From Pseudaminobacter soli (ex Li et al. 2025) (GTDB lineage Bacteria; Pseudomonadota; Alphaproteobacteria; Rhizobiales; Rhizobiaceae): a DNA stretch of 64,000 nt. The notes beneath the pieces were generated by a model. That model saw only the letters and a list, made by a program, of their open reading frames with translations, did not search any database and was not told the origin of the DNA. Shown here piece by piece: positions 15,770-25,405 of the stretch. The stretch is from NCBI RefSeq assembly GCF_029892515.1, contig NZ_JARXVF010000002.1, forward strand, positions 734,335 to 798,334, written 5' to 3'. Both the position numbers and the translations under genes were made by a program. Within the stretch, counting starts at the first letter, position 1. Each line of letters starts with the position of its first letter.

Positions 15770-18184
15770 TTGAAGTCGCATTACCGAGCCGTCGTGATCG
15801 GAGGTGGCGTCGTCGGCGCCTCGGTGCTTTATCACCTCACCAAATTCGGCTGGGCGGACGTCGCGCTGATCGAACGTGCGGAACTCACCGCCGGCTCCAC
15901 TTGGCACGCCGCAGCCGGCTTCCATGCGCTGAACGCCGACCCGAACGTGGCGGCGCTGCAAGACTACACCATCAACCTCTATCGCGAGATCGAGACCGAG
16001 TCCGGCCAGGATGTTGGCCTGCACATGACGGGCGGCGTCAACATCGCCAGCGACCCCAGCCGGTGGGAGTGGCTGAAATCGGCCTGGGCCACTTTCCAAT
16101 CGGTCGGCATCGAGACGGCACGCCTGGTGACGCCCGAGGAAATCAACGAGATATGCCCGATTGTCGACCTGAAGGGGGTGCTGGGCGGCCTCTACGATTC
16201 GAACGAGGGCCATCTCGATCCTTATGGGACGACCCATGCCTATGCGGGAGCCGCGCGCAAGCGCGGCGCCGACGTCATTCTGCGTAATCGCGTGGTCGAG
16301 CTGAGGCCGAGACCGGACGGAAGCTGGGATGTCGTCACCGAAAACGGCACGATCGTCGCCGAGCACGTCGTCAACGCGGGCGGTTTGTGGGCGAAGCAGA
16401 TCGGCCGGATGGTTGGCATCGACCTGCCGGTTACGCCGATGGAACACCATTACGTGGTGACCGACGATATTCCCGAGGTTGCCGCGCTCGATCGCGAGAT
16501 CGGCGTGTCGGTCGACCTCGACGGGTTCTCTTATTTACGGCAGGAGCGCAGCGGCCTTTTGATCGGCGTCTACGAACAGGACGCACGGCATTGGAACATG
16601 GACGGCGCGCCATGGGATTACGGCATCGAGTTGATACCGGAAGACATCGAGCGCATCGCACCAGAACTTGCTCGGGCCTATGAGCGCTATCCCTGCCTGA
16701 CGAAGGCCGGCATCCGTAAATGGGTCAACGGCGCCTTCACCTTCACGCCGGATGGCAACCCGATCGTTGGGCCGGTGCGTGGCCTCCGCAACTACTGGGT
16801 GGCCTGTGGGGTGATGGCCGGCTTCAGCCAGGGCGGCGGCGTCGGCAAGTCGCTCGCCGAATGGATGATCCACGGCGAGCCGCAGGCCGACGTCTTCGGC
16901 ATGGACATTGCCCGCTACGGCGCCTTCGCCGCCAACCGTGAATATCTCAAGCAGACAACGCACCAATTTTATTCGCGTCGCTTCGTCATGACCTTCCCGA
17001 ACGAACGCCTGCCGGCAGGCAGACCGCTGAAGCGGCCCGGCGCCTATGAGCGCATGACGGCCGCCGGCTGCCAGTGGATGGGATCGTGGGGGCTGGAGCT
17101 GCCCGCTTATTTCGCGCCCGCTGGCTTCGTGGAGACACCGACGCTCAAGCGCTCCAATGCCTTCGACATCGTTGGCGCTGAGGCCCGCGCCGTGCGCCAG
17201 ACAGCGGGCCTAACCGACACGACCGGCTTCGCGCGTTACGAGGTCACCGGGCCGGGCGCCGCGCGCTGGTTGGATCGGCTTCTAGCTGGCAGGCTGCCGC
17301 AACCGGGCCGCGCCCGGCTGGCGCCTATGCTTGGCCATGACGGGCGGCTCAAAGGCGACCTTACCGTCATCAACTGGGGCGACGGCAGCTACTGGCTGAT
17401 GGGCTCCTATTATCTGCGCGAATTTCACCTGCGCTGGTTCGAGGACCATGCCGCGCCTGACGCGGCCGTGCGCGACATTTCCGACGCGGTGGCCGGATTC
17501 CTGGTCACCGGCCCGAAGGCACGCGACATCCTCGCCGCCACCACGCATGGCGACGTTTCCTCCCGGGCGCTGCCCTTCATGGGTTGCACGGAGCTCGACG
17601 TCGGCACGGTGCGGGCGAAGGTTGCACGGCTTTCCATCGCTGGCGAACTCGGCTTCGAGATCAATTGCGAGGCGGCCGAACATGCGACCCTGCACGATAC
17701 GCTGTTGGCCGCCGGCCAGGAAGCGGGGCTCATCCAGGTGGGTTACTACGCACTGAACGCGCTGCGCCTCGAAAAAAGCTTCGGCATTTGGTCGCGCGAG
17801 TTCACGCAGGGCTACACGGCCGGCATGACCGGGCTGGACCGCTGGATCGCCTTTGACAAAGGCGACTTCATCGGCCGCAACGCGGCGCTCGAGGAGCGCG
17901 AGCGGGGCGGATCAAAGACCGTTCTCGTTACGCTGGAGGTCGACGCGACGGACGCTGACGCCAGCGGCTTCGAGCCGGTTTGGCACGAAGGAAGCCGAGT
18001 GGGTTTCATCACGTCCGGCGGCTACGGATACACCGTGGGCAAGAGCCTTGCACTCGCGCTCGTCGAAAAGGAATTCGCGTTGGAAGGCACTGCGCTGTCG
18101 GCACACATCGTTGGAGTGGAGCGCCCGGTGAGGGTGATCGCTGCCTCGCCCTACGATCCCCGCGGCCTGGCGATGCGAGCATAG
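15770..18184 (+). CDS. dimethylglycine/sarcosine dehydrogenase-like flavoprotein
   Basis: 804 residues. The N-terminal DAO domain starts with the FAD motif VVIGGGVVGASVLYHL, and STWHAAAGFHAL is typical of DMGDH/SARDH flavin attachment regions. An FAO_M middle domain follows, then a C-terminal aminomethyltransferase (GCV_T plus barrel) domain from about residue 430. Such enzymes oxidatively demethylate N-methyl glycines and pass the one-carbon unit to tetrahydrofolate. The start is TTG at 15770, supported by GGGGAGG five bases upstream; the ATG at 15746 lies on the operator and lacks a site. It is the first gene of a three-gene operon with an MttB-type methyltransferase. Confidence 0.9.
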   Translation: MKSHYRAVVIGGGVVGASVLYHLTKFGWADVALIERAELTAGSTWHAAAGFHALNADPNVAALQDYTINLYREIETESGQDVGLHMTGGVNIASDPSRWEWLKSAWATFQSVGIETARLVTPEEINEICPIVDLKGVLGGLYDSNEGHLDPYGTTHAYAGAARKRGADVILRNRVVELRPRPDGSWDVVTENGTIVAEHVVNAGGLWAKQIGRMVGIDLPVTPMEHHYVVTDDIPEVAALDREIGVSVDLDGFSYLRQERSGLLIGVYEQDARHWNMDGAPWDYGIELIPEDIERIAPELARAYERYPCLTKAGIRKWVNGAFTFTPDGNPIVGPVRGLRNYWVACGVMAGFSQGGGVGKSLAEWMIHGEPQADVFGMDIARYGAFAANREYLKQTTHQFYSRRFVMTFPNERLPAGRPLKRPGAYERMTAAGCQWMGSWGLELPAYFAPAGFVETPTLKRSNAFDIVGAEARAVRQTAGLTDTTGFARYEVTGPGAARWLDRLLAGRLPQPGRARLAPMLGHDGRLKGDLTVINWGDGSYWLMGSYYLREFHLRWFEDHAAPDAAVRDISDAVAGFLVTGPKARDILAATTHGDVSSRALPFMGCTELDVGTVRAKVARLSIAGELGFEINCEAAEHATLHDTLLAAGQEAGLIQVGYYALNALRLEKSFGIWSREFTQGYTAGMTGLDRWIAFDKGDFIGRNAALEERERGGSKTVLVTLEVDATDADASGFEPVWHEGSRVGFITSGGYGYTVGKSLALALVEKEFALEGTALSAHIVGVERPVRVIAASPYDPRGLAMRA

Positions 18185-18195
18185 GAGGTGGTCTA

Positions 18196-19743
18196 ATGGT
18201 CGTAGGCGTTGAAAGGGAAAGTCGTCGCGGGCGCCGGACCCGCGCCGAGGCCGGTGCAGCGAGTGTGCGTCGGCCCGACTATCGCACTCTGCGCAATCCG
18301 TTCCTGCCGCAGCCGGTCTTTTCCGACGATCAGGTCGCGGCGATCCATGATACGGCGCTGCGTGTGCTGGAGGAACTTGGCATCAAGGTATTGCTGCCTG
18401 AGGCGCGCGAACTCTACAGGCAGGCCGGCGCCCTCGTGGATGAAGATACGCAGATGGTGCGCATCGGCCGCGAAATCACCACCACCGCGCTTGCCTCCGC
18501 TCCAAAATCGATCCTGGCGCTTGCAGGCGACCGTTCGCGGGATATCGCATTGGAATTGGGCACGCTGACCTTCCTGCCCGGATGCGGCGCGCCCAACGTC
18601 ACCGATCTCGACCGCGGCCGCCGACCCGGCAACCTGGCCGACTTCGAAGACCTGATACGTCTTGTCCAGAGCTTCGATGTTCTGCACCTTCTCGGCCCTT
18701 GCATCGAGCCGCAGGACGTCGACAACCACCTACGTCATTACGCGGTGAACCGGGCGCAGCTCACGCTCTCCGACAAGTTCCCCTTCGTCTTCGCGCGCGG
18801 CACCCAGCAGGTGGAGGACGGCTTCGAAATGGTGCGCCTTGCGCGCGGCCTGTCGCAGGACGAGTTCCGCGCCGGGGTTCATTGCTACACGGTCATCAAC
18901 ACCAACTCGCCACGCCAGCTCGACATCCCGATGGCGCAGGGCATCATTGACTTCGCCAGGGCCGGGCAGGCCTCGATCATCACGCCCTTCTGTCTGGCCG
19001 GCGCCATGGCGCCGATCACGGTTGCGGGCGCACTGACCCTGCAACATGCCGAGGCGCTAGCGGGGATCGCGCTCGCGCAGATCAGCAGGCCCGGCGCGCC
19101 TGTGGTCTATGGGAGCTTCTCCTCAAATGTCGACATGAAGTCGGGCGCTCCCGCCTTCGGCACGCCCGAGCACGTCAAGGCGACGTTGGGGGCTGGGCAA
19201 CTTGCTCGCTTCATCGGCCTGCCCTGGCGCTCCGGCGGCGGCAGTGCGGCCAATATCTCCGACGTGCAAGCCGCGCACGAAACGCAATTTGCGCTGTGGG
19301 GCACCGTGCTTGCCGGCGCCACGGTCTGCATCCATGCGGCCGGCTGGCTGGAGGGTGGCCTCAGCATCTCCTTCGAGAAGCTGATCACCGATATCGAGGC
19401 GCTGCAGACCGCGGCGGAGCTGTGCGCGCCCACGCCGGGCGATGCTGACGCCATTGGCCTTGACGCCATCGCTGAGGTGCAGCCGGGTGGCCACTTCTTT
19501 TCGGCCCAGCACACGATGGAGCGCTACCGCACTGCATTCTACGAGCCGCTGGTGGCCGATCTTTCGAACTTCGGCACATGGACGGAAAACGGCTCGCGCA
19601 CGGCGACCGAGCGCGCAAACGGTGTCTGGAAACGGGTGTTGGCCGACTTCCAGCCGCCGCCATCTGCCACCGCCTGCACCGAGGTGCTGGACGAGTTCAT
19701 TGCGCGCCGCACCCGACAGGGCGGCGCCATGCCCGTCTCCTGA
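18196..19743 (+). CDS. MttB-superfamily (non-pyrrolysine) methyltransferase
   Basis: 515 residues of the trimethylamine methyltransferase family, TIM-barrel enzymes that demethylate quaternary or tertiary amines onto a corrinoid protein. The frame contains no amber codon, so it belongs to the non-pyrrolysine group that includes glycine betaine and proline betaine methyltransferases. The start is ATG at 18196 after AGGAGGTG. It lies 11 bp after the dehydrogenase, and substrate order betaine to dimethylglycine to sarcosine would fit the pair. No corrinoid protein or activating enzyme is encoded nearby. Confidence 0.87.
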   Translation: MVVGVERESRRGRRTRAEAGAASVRRPDYRTLRNPFLPQPVFSDDQVAAIHDTALRVLEELGIKVLLPEARELYRQAGALVDEDTQMVRIGREITTTALASAPKSILALAGDRSRDIALELGTLTFLPGCGAPNVTDLDRGRRPGNLADFEDLIRLVQSFDVLHLLGPCIEPQDVDNHLRHYAVNRAQLTLSDKFPFVFARGTQQVEDGFEMVRLARGLSQDEFRAGVHCYTVINTNSPRQLDIPMAQGIIDFARAGQASIITPFCLAGAMAPITVAGALTLQHAEALAGIALAQISRPGAPVVYGSFSSNVDMKSGAPAFGTPEHVKATLGAGQLARFIGLPWRSGGGSAANISDVQAAHETQFALWGTVLAGATVCIHAAGWLEGGLSISFEKLITDIEALQTAAELCAPTPGDADAIGLDAIAEVQPGGHFFSAQHTMERYRTAFYEPLVADLSNFGTWTENGSRTATERANGVWKRVLADFQPPPSATACTEVLDEFIARRTRQGGAMPVS

Positions 19744-19794
19744 CGGGGGAACCGGTAAACAAGAACGGGCCAAAATGGCCAATGGGAGGATGAA

Positions 19795-21447
19795 ATGGAA
19801 TTCTTGACGCGTAATGGCAAGCAAGTTCCCGAAAGCGTGCGGCGCATGGCGACCGAGGCCGGCAAAGGCCGCATGGACCGCCGCGAGTTCCTGGCGCTGG
19901 CCAGCGCCTTCGGCCTTTCCACCGCCGCCGCTTACGGCATGATCGGGTTGGCCGCGCCAACGGCAGTGGCCGCGGCGGAGCCGAAGAGGGGCGGAGTGGT
20001 CAAGGTGGCCATGCTGGTCAAGGAGATGAAGGACATACGCTGCCTCGACTGGGGTGAGATGGGCAACCTCGCCCGCCAGGTGCTGGAGCCGCTGGTGCGC
20101 TACACCAAGGATTTCACCTTCCAACCCATGCTGCTGGAAGGCTGGGACGTGAACGACGACGCCACCGAATATGTGCTGCATCTGCGCAAGGGCGTGAAAT
20201 GGAACAACGGCGACGACTTCAATGCCGACGACGTCGTCTTTAACCTCGCCCGCTGGTGTGACAAGGCGGCGGAGGGCAACTCGATGGCTGCACGCATGGC
20301 CTCGCTCATCGATCCGGCCACCGGCAAGGCCCGCGAGGGTGCGATCGTGAAAGTCGACGACCATATCGTGAAGCTGAAGCTCGCGGCCTCCGACATTTCC
20401 ATCATTCCCGCCTTCTCCGACTATCCGGCGCTCATCGTGCATCGCGATTTCGAAAAGAACGGCGCGGATTTCGTGAAGCACCCCGTGGGCACTGGCCCCT
20501 TCGAGCTTGTCTCCTACGAAACCGCGACGCGCGCGGTCTACAAGCGCCGCGAGAGCGGCGGCGCGTGGTGGGGCGGCGAGGCTTATCTCGATGGTCTCGA
20601 GTTCATCGACTACGGCAATGATGCCAATGCGATGATCAGCGCCTTCGAGGCGGGCGAGGTGCAGGCCAACTACGAGACCACCGGCGACTACGTGCCGATC
20701 CTCGACGGCATGGGCCTTAGCCGAAACGAGATCCTGACAGCGGGCACGATCACCGCCCGCATGAACGTCGCCAACAAGCCTTACGATGATCAACGGGTGC
20801 GTAATGCCGTGCAATTGGCGGTAGACAACGCGACCGTGCTCAAGCTCGGCTACAACGGCCTCGGCGAAGTGGCAGAGAACCACCATGTGTGCAGCATCCA
20901 TCCGGAATACGCCGCGCTGCCCGCCGTGGGGCGCGACATCAACAAGGCCAAGGCGCTGATGGCGGAGGCCGGCCAGATGGATTTCGAGCATGAGATCATA
21001 ACCGTGGACGAAGACTGGCAGAAGAACACCGGCGACGCCATCGCCGCCCAGATGCGCGAAGTCGGCTTCAAGGTGAAGCGCACCGTTCTGCCCGGCTCGA
21101 CCTTCTGGAACGACTGGACGAAATATCCCTTCTCACTCACCGTCTGGTCAATGCGGCCGCTCGCCGTGCAGGTGCTGGCGCTGGCCTACCGCTCGGGCGA
21201 GGCGTGGAACGAGTCCGCCTTCTCCAGCAAGGAGTTCGACGAGAAGTTGTCGCTGGCCATGGCCACACCTGATGTCGAGAAGCGCCGCGTCATCATGAAG
21301 GATGTCGAAAAGACCCTGCAGGAATCCGGCGTTCTGGTGCAGGCCTATTGGCGCAAGATCTTCAACCACACGGCGCCTGCGGTGAAGAACTACTTTGCCC
21401 ACCCCATGCAGGAAACGCTGTTCGAGCAGGTGTGGCTCGAAGCTTAG
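19795..21447 (+). CDS. ABC substrate-binding protein with Tat signal (SBP_bac_5)
   Basis: 550 residues. An extended N-region leads to [20 protein letters not shown], a twin-arginine signal peptide. The family 5 binding domain follows ([24 protein letters not shown] near residue 125). The start ATG at 19795 is preceded by GGGAGG. It is third in the operon with the dehydrogenase and MttB protein and probably supplies their substrate. No permease or ATPase gene accompanies it, so it must share or have lost its membrane partners. Confidence 0.9.
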   Translation: MEFLTRNGKQVPESVRRMATEAGKGRMDRREFLALASAFGLSTAAAYGMIGLAAPTAVAAAEPKRGGVVKVAMLVKEMKDIRCLDWGEMGNLARQVLEPLVRYTKDFTFQPMLLEGWDVNDDATEYVLHLRKGVKWNNGDDFNADDVVFNLARWCDKAAEGNSMAARMASLIDPATGKAREGAIVKVDDHIVKLKLAASDISIIPAFSDYPALIVHRDFEKNGADFVKHPVGTGPFELVSYETATRAVYKRRESGGAWWGGEAYLDGLEFIDYGNDANAMISAFEAGEVQANYETTGDYVPILDGMGLSRNEILTAGTITARMNVANKPYDDQRVRNAVQLAVDNATVLKLGYNGLGEVAENHHVCSIHPEYAALPAVGRDINKAKALMAEAGQMDFEHEIITVDEDWQKNTGDAIAAQMREVGFKVKRTVLPGSTFWNDWTKYPFSLTVWSMRPLAVQVLALAYRSGEAWNESAFSSKEFDEKLSLAMATPDVEKRRVIMKDVEKTLQESGVLVQAYWRKIFNHTAPAVKNYFAHPMQETLFEQVWLEA

Positions 21448-21612
21448 GATGAGGACCTATACATCGGATTGGAATTGTTAGATTCCCTCGCGTCAATTAA
21501 AGGATCGTCGGTCAAGAGTCGGATGCGGCATGGACAGCACTCGAGCCGCATCTGCTGATCCACGTCCGCAATGAAGTCGGTCCGGAACAGATCCGCGACA
21601 GCAATACCAGTC

Positions 21613-21806
21613 TCATGCTCCTTCGAGCCCGAAGTTCCTCCCCCAGCGACGGATCTTTCGTAGGAGACCACGATGCCACGCATCGGCGGCATTTCCTCGA
21701 TCAGGCGTAGGCTCAGCGGAAACCGCTTATAAAGCCACACCGCATGGGCAATGAACTGTGGCGGGAAGCGGTAGCGCTTGTTGCCGACGGACTTCTGACG
21801 CTTCGT
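21613..21806 (-). mobile_element. IS6-family transposase remnant
   Basis: Minus-strand translation gives RYRFPPQFIAHAVWLYKRF and then PLSLRLIEEM...RGIVVSYE, the N-terminus of IS6/IS26-type transposases. After SYE the frame shifts to KIRRWGRNFGLEGA and stops at 21613-21615. There is no start codon and no catalytic DDE region. It replaces the end of the neighbouring TetR gene, so it marks an old insertion with deletion. Confidence 0.8.
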
Positions 21807-22251
21807 TTATGTGACAAGCCCCGCGCAGGCAAAGCCGGCTTGCAAAACCGCTCGCCAAAGCCAGCTGCGTCGTCCGATGCTCCGCGCCGGCAAGGTCGGA
21901 TCTTGGAAGGTCGAGCTTTGTGCTGATCGTCTCAAGCAGCAACGTATCCTCTGCCGCCGCAACAAGTGCGGCGATGGCGAGGAGATCGACCGCGATGCCC
22001 GCGAGATGCCGATCACTTGCAGCATCGGCGAAGTGCTTCAGCATCGCACGGATCAGGTCCTTCTTAGTCGCGAAGTGATGGAGCAGCCCGCCCTTACTGA
22101 CGCCGGCCCGTCGGGCAATGGCATCCAGGGTGACTTTGCCGAAGCCATTTTCCAACGCAACGTATATGGCAGCGTCGAACAGGCGCTCCTTCGGTTCGAG
22201 GCGTCGGGCGGAAGACGCAGGCTCCATCGCCGTCCGGCTGGGATCTATCAT
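21807..22251 (-). pseudogene. TetR-family regulator truncated by IS6 remnant
   Basis: It starts with ATG at 22251, overlapping the stop of the RND pump gene (ATGA). HTH ATLDAIARR-type sequence (VTLDAIARRAGVSKGGLLHH) is intact at residues about 35-60. Homology ends near 21807 where IS6 sequence begins; the reading frame runs on to 21727 as a chimeric tail. About 145 true residues remain of the usual 190 or so. It may still bind DNA, but the ligand domain is incomplete. Confidence 0.75.
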
Positions 22252-25200
22252 TCCGCTGGTGCCTGAACTGTTTCGGACGGTTCTGCGCTTGCGTGCGCTT
22301 GCGGCTCTCCGCGCCCGAACATCTTCATGATAAAGACGAAGAAGACCGGCACGAAGAAGATGGCAAGGATGGTAGCCGAGATCATGCCGCCCAGCACGCC
22401 GGTGCCGATGGCGTTCTGGCTGGCGGCACTTGCACCGGTGGCGATGGCCAACGGTACAACACCCAGACTGAAGGCCAGCGACGTCATGATGATGGGCCGG
22501 AAGCGGAGTTTGGCCGCCTCGACCGTCGCATCGATGAGCGACATCCCTTCCTTGCGCAGGTCCTTGGCGAATTCGATGATCAGAATCGCGTTCTTGGCGG
22601 AAAGCCCGATGATGGCGATCAGGCCGACCTTGAAGTAGACGTCGTTCGGCATGCCCATGAACATCACAGCGAGCACCGAACCGAGAACGCCCAGCGGCAC
22701 AACGAGGATCACGGACACCGGTATCGACCAACTCTCGTAGAGCGCCGCCAAAAGCAGGAACACAAACAGAATGCTGAGCACGATCAAGGCGGGTGCCTGC
22801 GAGCCGGACTGGATTTCCTGGAGCGATTGCCCTGTCCATTCATACCCGAAGCCGGATGGCAATTCATCCGCCAGGCGCTCCATTTCCTTGATCGCAGCTC
22901 CCGATGAGAAGCCGGGAGCTGCCTGGCCGGTGATACGCACCGATGGGTAACCGTTGTAGCCGACGACCTGCGCGGCTCCCTTTTGCCACTCGATAGTGGC
23001 GAAGGAGGACAGTGGAACCATTCCGCCGCGGGCGTTTCGCACATTGAGGTTCAGCAGGTCATCGGTCTGCATCCGGCGCCCGACATCGGATTGCACTGTC
23101 ACACGTTGCATCCTGCCGGCATTCGGGAAATCGTTGACATAGGCAGAGCCCAGATTGGCCGAGATCGTCGAATTGATGTCGGCAAAGGTAACACCGAACG
23201 CATTCGCCTTTTCGCGGTCAATCAGGAGATTGACCTGGGCGGCGTCGGGCATGCCTTCGACGCGAACACCGGTGATGACCTTGCTCTTTGCGGCAGCTGC
23301 GACGAGTTGGTCGCGTGCGGCAGCAAGCGCTGCCTGCCCTTTGCCCGATCTGTCCTGGAGACGGAAGGTAAAGCCGTTGGATGTACCTAGGCCCTGGATC
23401 GGCGGTGGCGACAGCGCGAAGGAGATCGCATCCTTCATCTGAAACAGCTTGCGGTTGGCCCGGTCGCTGATGGCTGCGGCCGAGTTCTGCTTGTCACGTT
23501 CACTCCAGTCGTCAAGGGTAACGAATGCCAGACCGGCATTCTGGCCCGCCCCGGAAAAGCTGTATCCGTTGATCACGATCATGCGGTCGACTGCTTCCTC
23601 TCCCATGAAAATCGACTCGACATTCTCGGCAATGGCCCGGGTGCGATTGCTGCTGGATTCCGGCGGTCCCTGAATATCAACGATCAGGTAGCCCTGGTCT
23701 TCATTGGGCAGGAAGGCCGTCGGGAGTTGAGTAAAGGCCCAGCCAAGACCAACCACCAAAGCCAGGTAGATGACCATGAAGCGGCCCGTCCGCTTGACGA
23801 CCCATCCAACGCTGGACGTATAGGTCCGGGTCGTCCGATCGAAGTTGCGGTTGAACCAGCCGAAAAAGCCCTTCCTTTCGTGATGACCCGCGCCGATCGG
23901 CTTCAGGAAGCTGGCGCATAGCGCGGGTGTCAGCGACAGCGCCAGGAACCCGGAGAACAAGATCGACACGACCATCGTCAGGCTGAACTGCCGGTAGATG
24001 ACGCCAACGGCGCCCGGGAAGAACGCCATGGGCACAAAAACGGCGGTCAGAACCAACGTGATGCCGATGATAGCGCCGGAGATCTGCTTCATGGCCTTGC
24101 CCGTCGCTTCCTTCGGCGACAAGCCTTCTTCTGCCATGATGCGCTCGACATTCTCGACCACCACGATGGCATCGTCGACAAGGATGCCGATCGCCAGCAC
24201 CATCGCGAACATCGTCAGGACGTTGATCGAGAACCCGGTAGCCATCATGACGGCGCAGGTGCCTAGAAGCGCTACCGGAACGACCAGTGTCGGGATGACC
24301 GTGTAGCGGAAGTTCTGCAGGAACAGGAACATCACGGCGAAAACGAGCACCATCGCTTCAAAAAGCGTATGGATGACCTTTTCGATCGACACCTTGACAA
24401 ACGGCGACGTGTCGTAGGGGATGGCGTATTCCAGGCCTTCGGGGAAAAAGCGGGACAGTTTCTCCATCTGCGCGCGGACGGCTTCGGATGTCGCCAATGC
24501 GTTGCCCGTGGGCGACAGCTGCACCGCGACCGCGGCGCTGGGCTGGCCATTCAGCCTGGTGGAGAAGTTGTAGTTTTCCGCGCCGACCTCGATGCGCGCC
24601 ACGTCCGACAGTCGGACCGACGAGCCATCGGGATTGGCGCGCAGCACGATCGATCCGAATTCTTCGGCGGATGTAAGCTGTCCCTTCACCAGCACGGTGG
24701 CCGAGATCTGCTGTGTGATCGGGTTGGGATCCCCACCGATGCGGCCGGCTGCAACCTGCGCGTTCTGCGACCGGATCGCATTGTTGATATCGTCCGCTGT
24801 GAGTTTCAGGCCGACCATCTTGTCAGGATCGATCCAGATGCGCATGGCGCGAGGCGTCGCGAACAGCTGTGCGCGGCCAACACCGTCGATACGCCGGATT
24901 TCACTGAGCACGTTGCGGTTCAGATAGTCGCCGAGACCGACGACATCGAGCGAGCCGTCCGTCGACGTGAGCGCTACCATCATCAGGAAGCCGCTTCTGG
25001 CCTCCTCAACCCGGATGCCGACCTGCTTAACGACCTGTGGCAGGCGCGGCTCGACGCGTCGGACTGCGTTCTGCACGTCGAGGGAAGCCTGCCCGCTGTC
25101 GGTTCCAGGGGCAAAGGTCGCCGTGATGGTGGCCATGCCGAAGGAATCGGACGTCGATTCGAAATAAAGGAGCCCCGCGACGCCGTTGAGCTCTTCCTCG

Positions 25201-25394
25201 ATGGGCCTGGTAACGCTTTGATAGATGTCTTCGGGTGAAGCACCGGCATAGGTCGCGTTGATGGAGACCTGCGGTGGGGCCACGTTCGGATATTGAGCGA
25301 CTGGCAGGAACGGAATGGCGATGACGCCGGCGAGCATGACGAAAATCGCCACGACCCACGCGAAAATGGGCCGGTCAATGAAAAACTGGGGCAT
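22248..25394 (-). CDS. RND multidrug efflux permease (AcrB/MexB type)
   Basis: 1048 residues, the usual length of HAE1 pumps. The N-terminus MPQFFIDRPIFAWVVAIFVM is typical. The proton-relay Asp pair is present in AIGILVDDAIVVVENVERIM (TM4) and the Lys in GLSAKNAILIIEF (TM10). It exports hydrophobic drugs from the inner membrane and periplasm with the adaptor encoded 11 bp upstream. The start at 25394 matches the family; longer in-frame versions overlap the adaptor gene. No outer-membrane factor gene is present here. Confidence 0.96.
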   Translation of the reverse strand: MPQFFIDRPIFAWVVAIFVMLAGVIAIPFLPVAQYPNVAPPQVSINATYAGASPEDIYQSVTRPIEEELNGVAGLLYFESTSDSFGMATITATFAPGTDSGQASLDVQNAVRRVEPRLPQVVKQVGIRVEEARSGFLMMVALTSTDGSLDVVGLGDYLNRNVLSEIRRIDGVGRAQLFATPRAMRIWIDPDKMVGLKLTADDINNAIRSQNAQVAAGRIGGDPNPITQQISATVLVKGQLTSAEEFGSIVLRANPDGSSVRLSDVARIEVGAENYNFSTRLNGQPSAAVAVQLSPTGNALATSEAVRAQMEKLSRFFPEGLEYAIPYDTSPFVKVSIEKVIHTLFEAMVLVFAVMFLFLQNFRYTVIPTLVVPVALLGTCAVMMATGFSINVLTMFAMVLAIGILVDDAIVVVENVERIMAEEGLSPKEATGKAMKQISGAIIGITLVLTAVFVPMAFFPGAVGVIYRQFSLTMVVSILFSGFLALSLTPALCASFLKPIGAGHHERKGFFGWFNRNFDRTTRTYTSSVGWVVKRTGRFMVIYLALVVGLGWAFTQLPTAFLPNEDQGYLIVDIQGPPESSSNRTRAIAENVESIFMGEEAVDRMIVINGYSFSGAGQNAGLAFVTLDDWSERDKQNSAAAISDRANRKLFQMKDAISFALSPPPIQGLGTSNGFTFRLQDRSGKGQAALAAARDQLVAAAAKSKVITGVRVEGMPDAAQVNLLIDREKANAFGVTFADINSTISANLGSAYVNDFPNAGRMQRVTVQSDVGRRMQTDDLLNLNVRNARGGMVPLSSFATIEWQKGAAQVVGYNGYPSVRITGQAAPGFSSGAAIKEMERLADELPSGFGYEWTGQSLQEIQSGSQAPALIVLSILFVFLLLAALYESWSIPVSVILVVPLGVLGSVLAVMFMGMPNDVYFKVGLIAIIGLSAKNAILIIEFAKDLRKEGMSLIDATVEAAKLRFRPIIMTSLAFSLGVVPLAIATGASAASQNAIGTGVLGGMISATILAIFFVPVFFVFIMKMFGRGEPQAHASAEPSETVQAPAE

Positions 25395-25405
25395 TATGAT
25401 ATTCC

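Noticed and set aside
19123..20991. A 622-codon open frame on the minus strand
   Set aside because: It is antisense to the methyltransferase and the binding-protein genes, which have clear motifs; long antisense frames are common in high-GC DNA.
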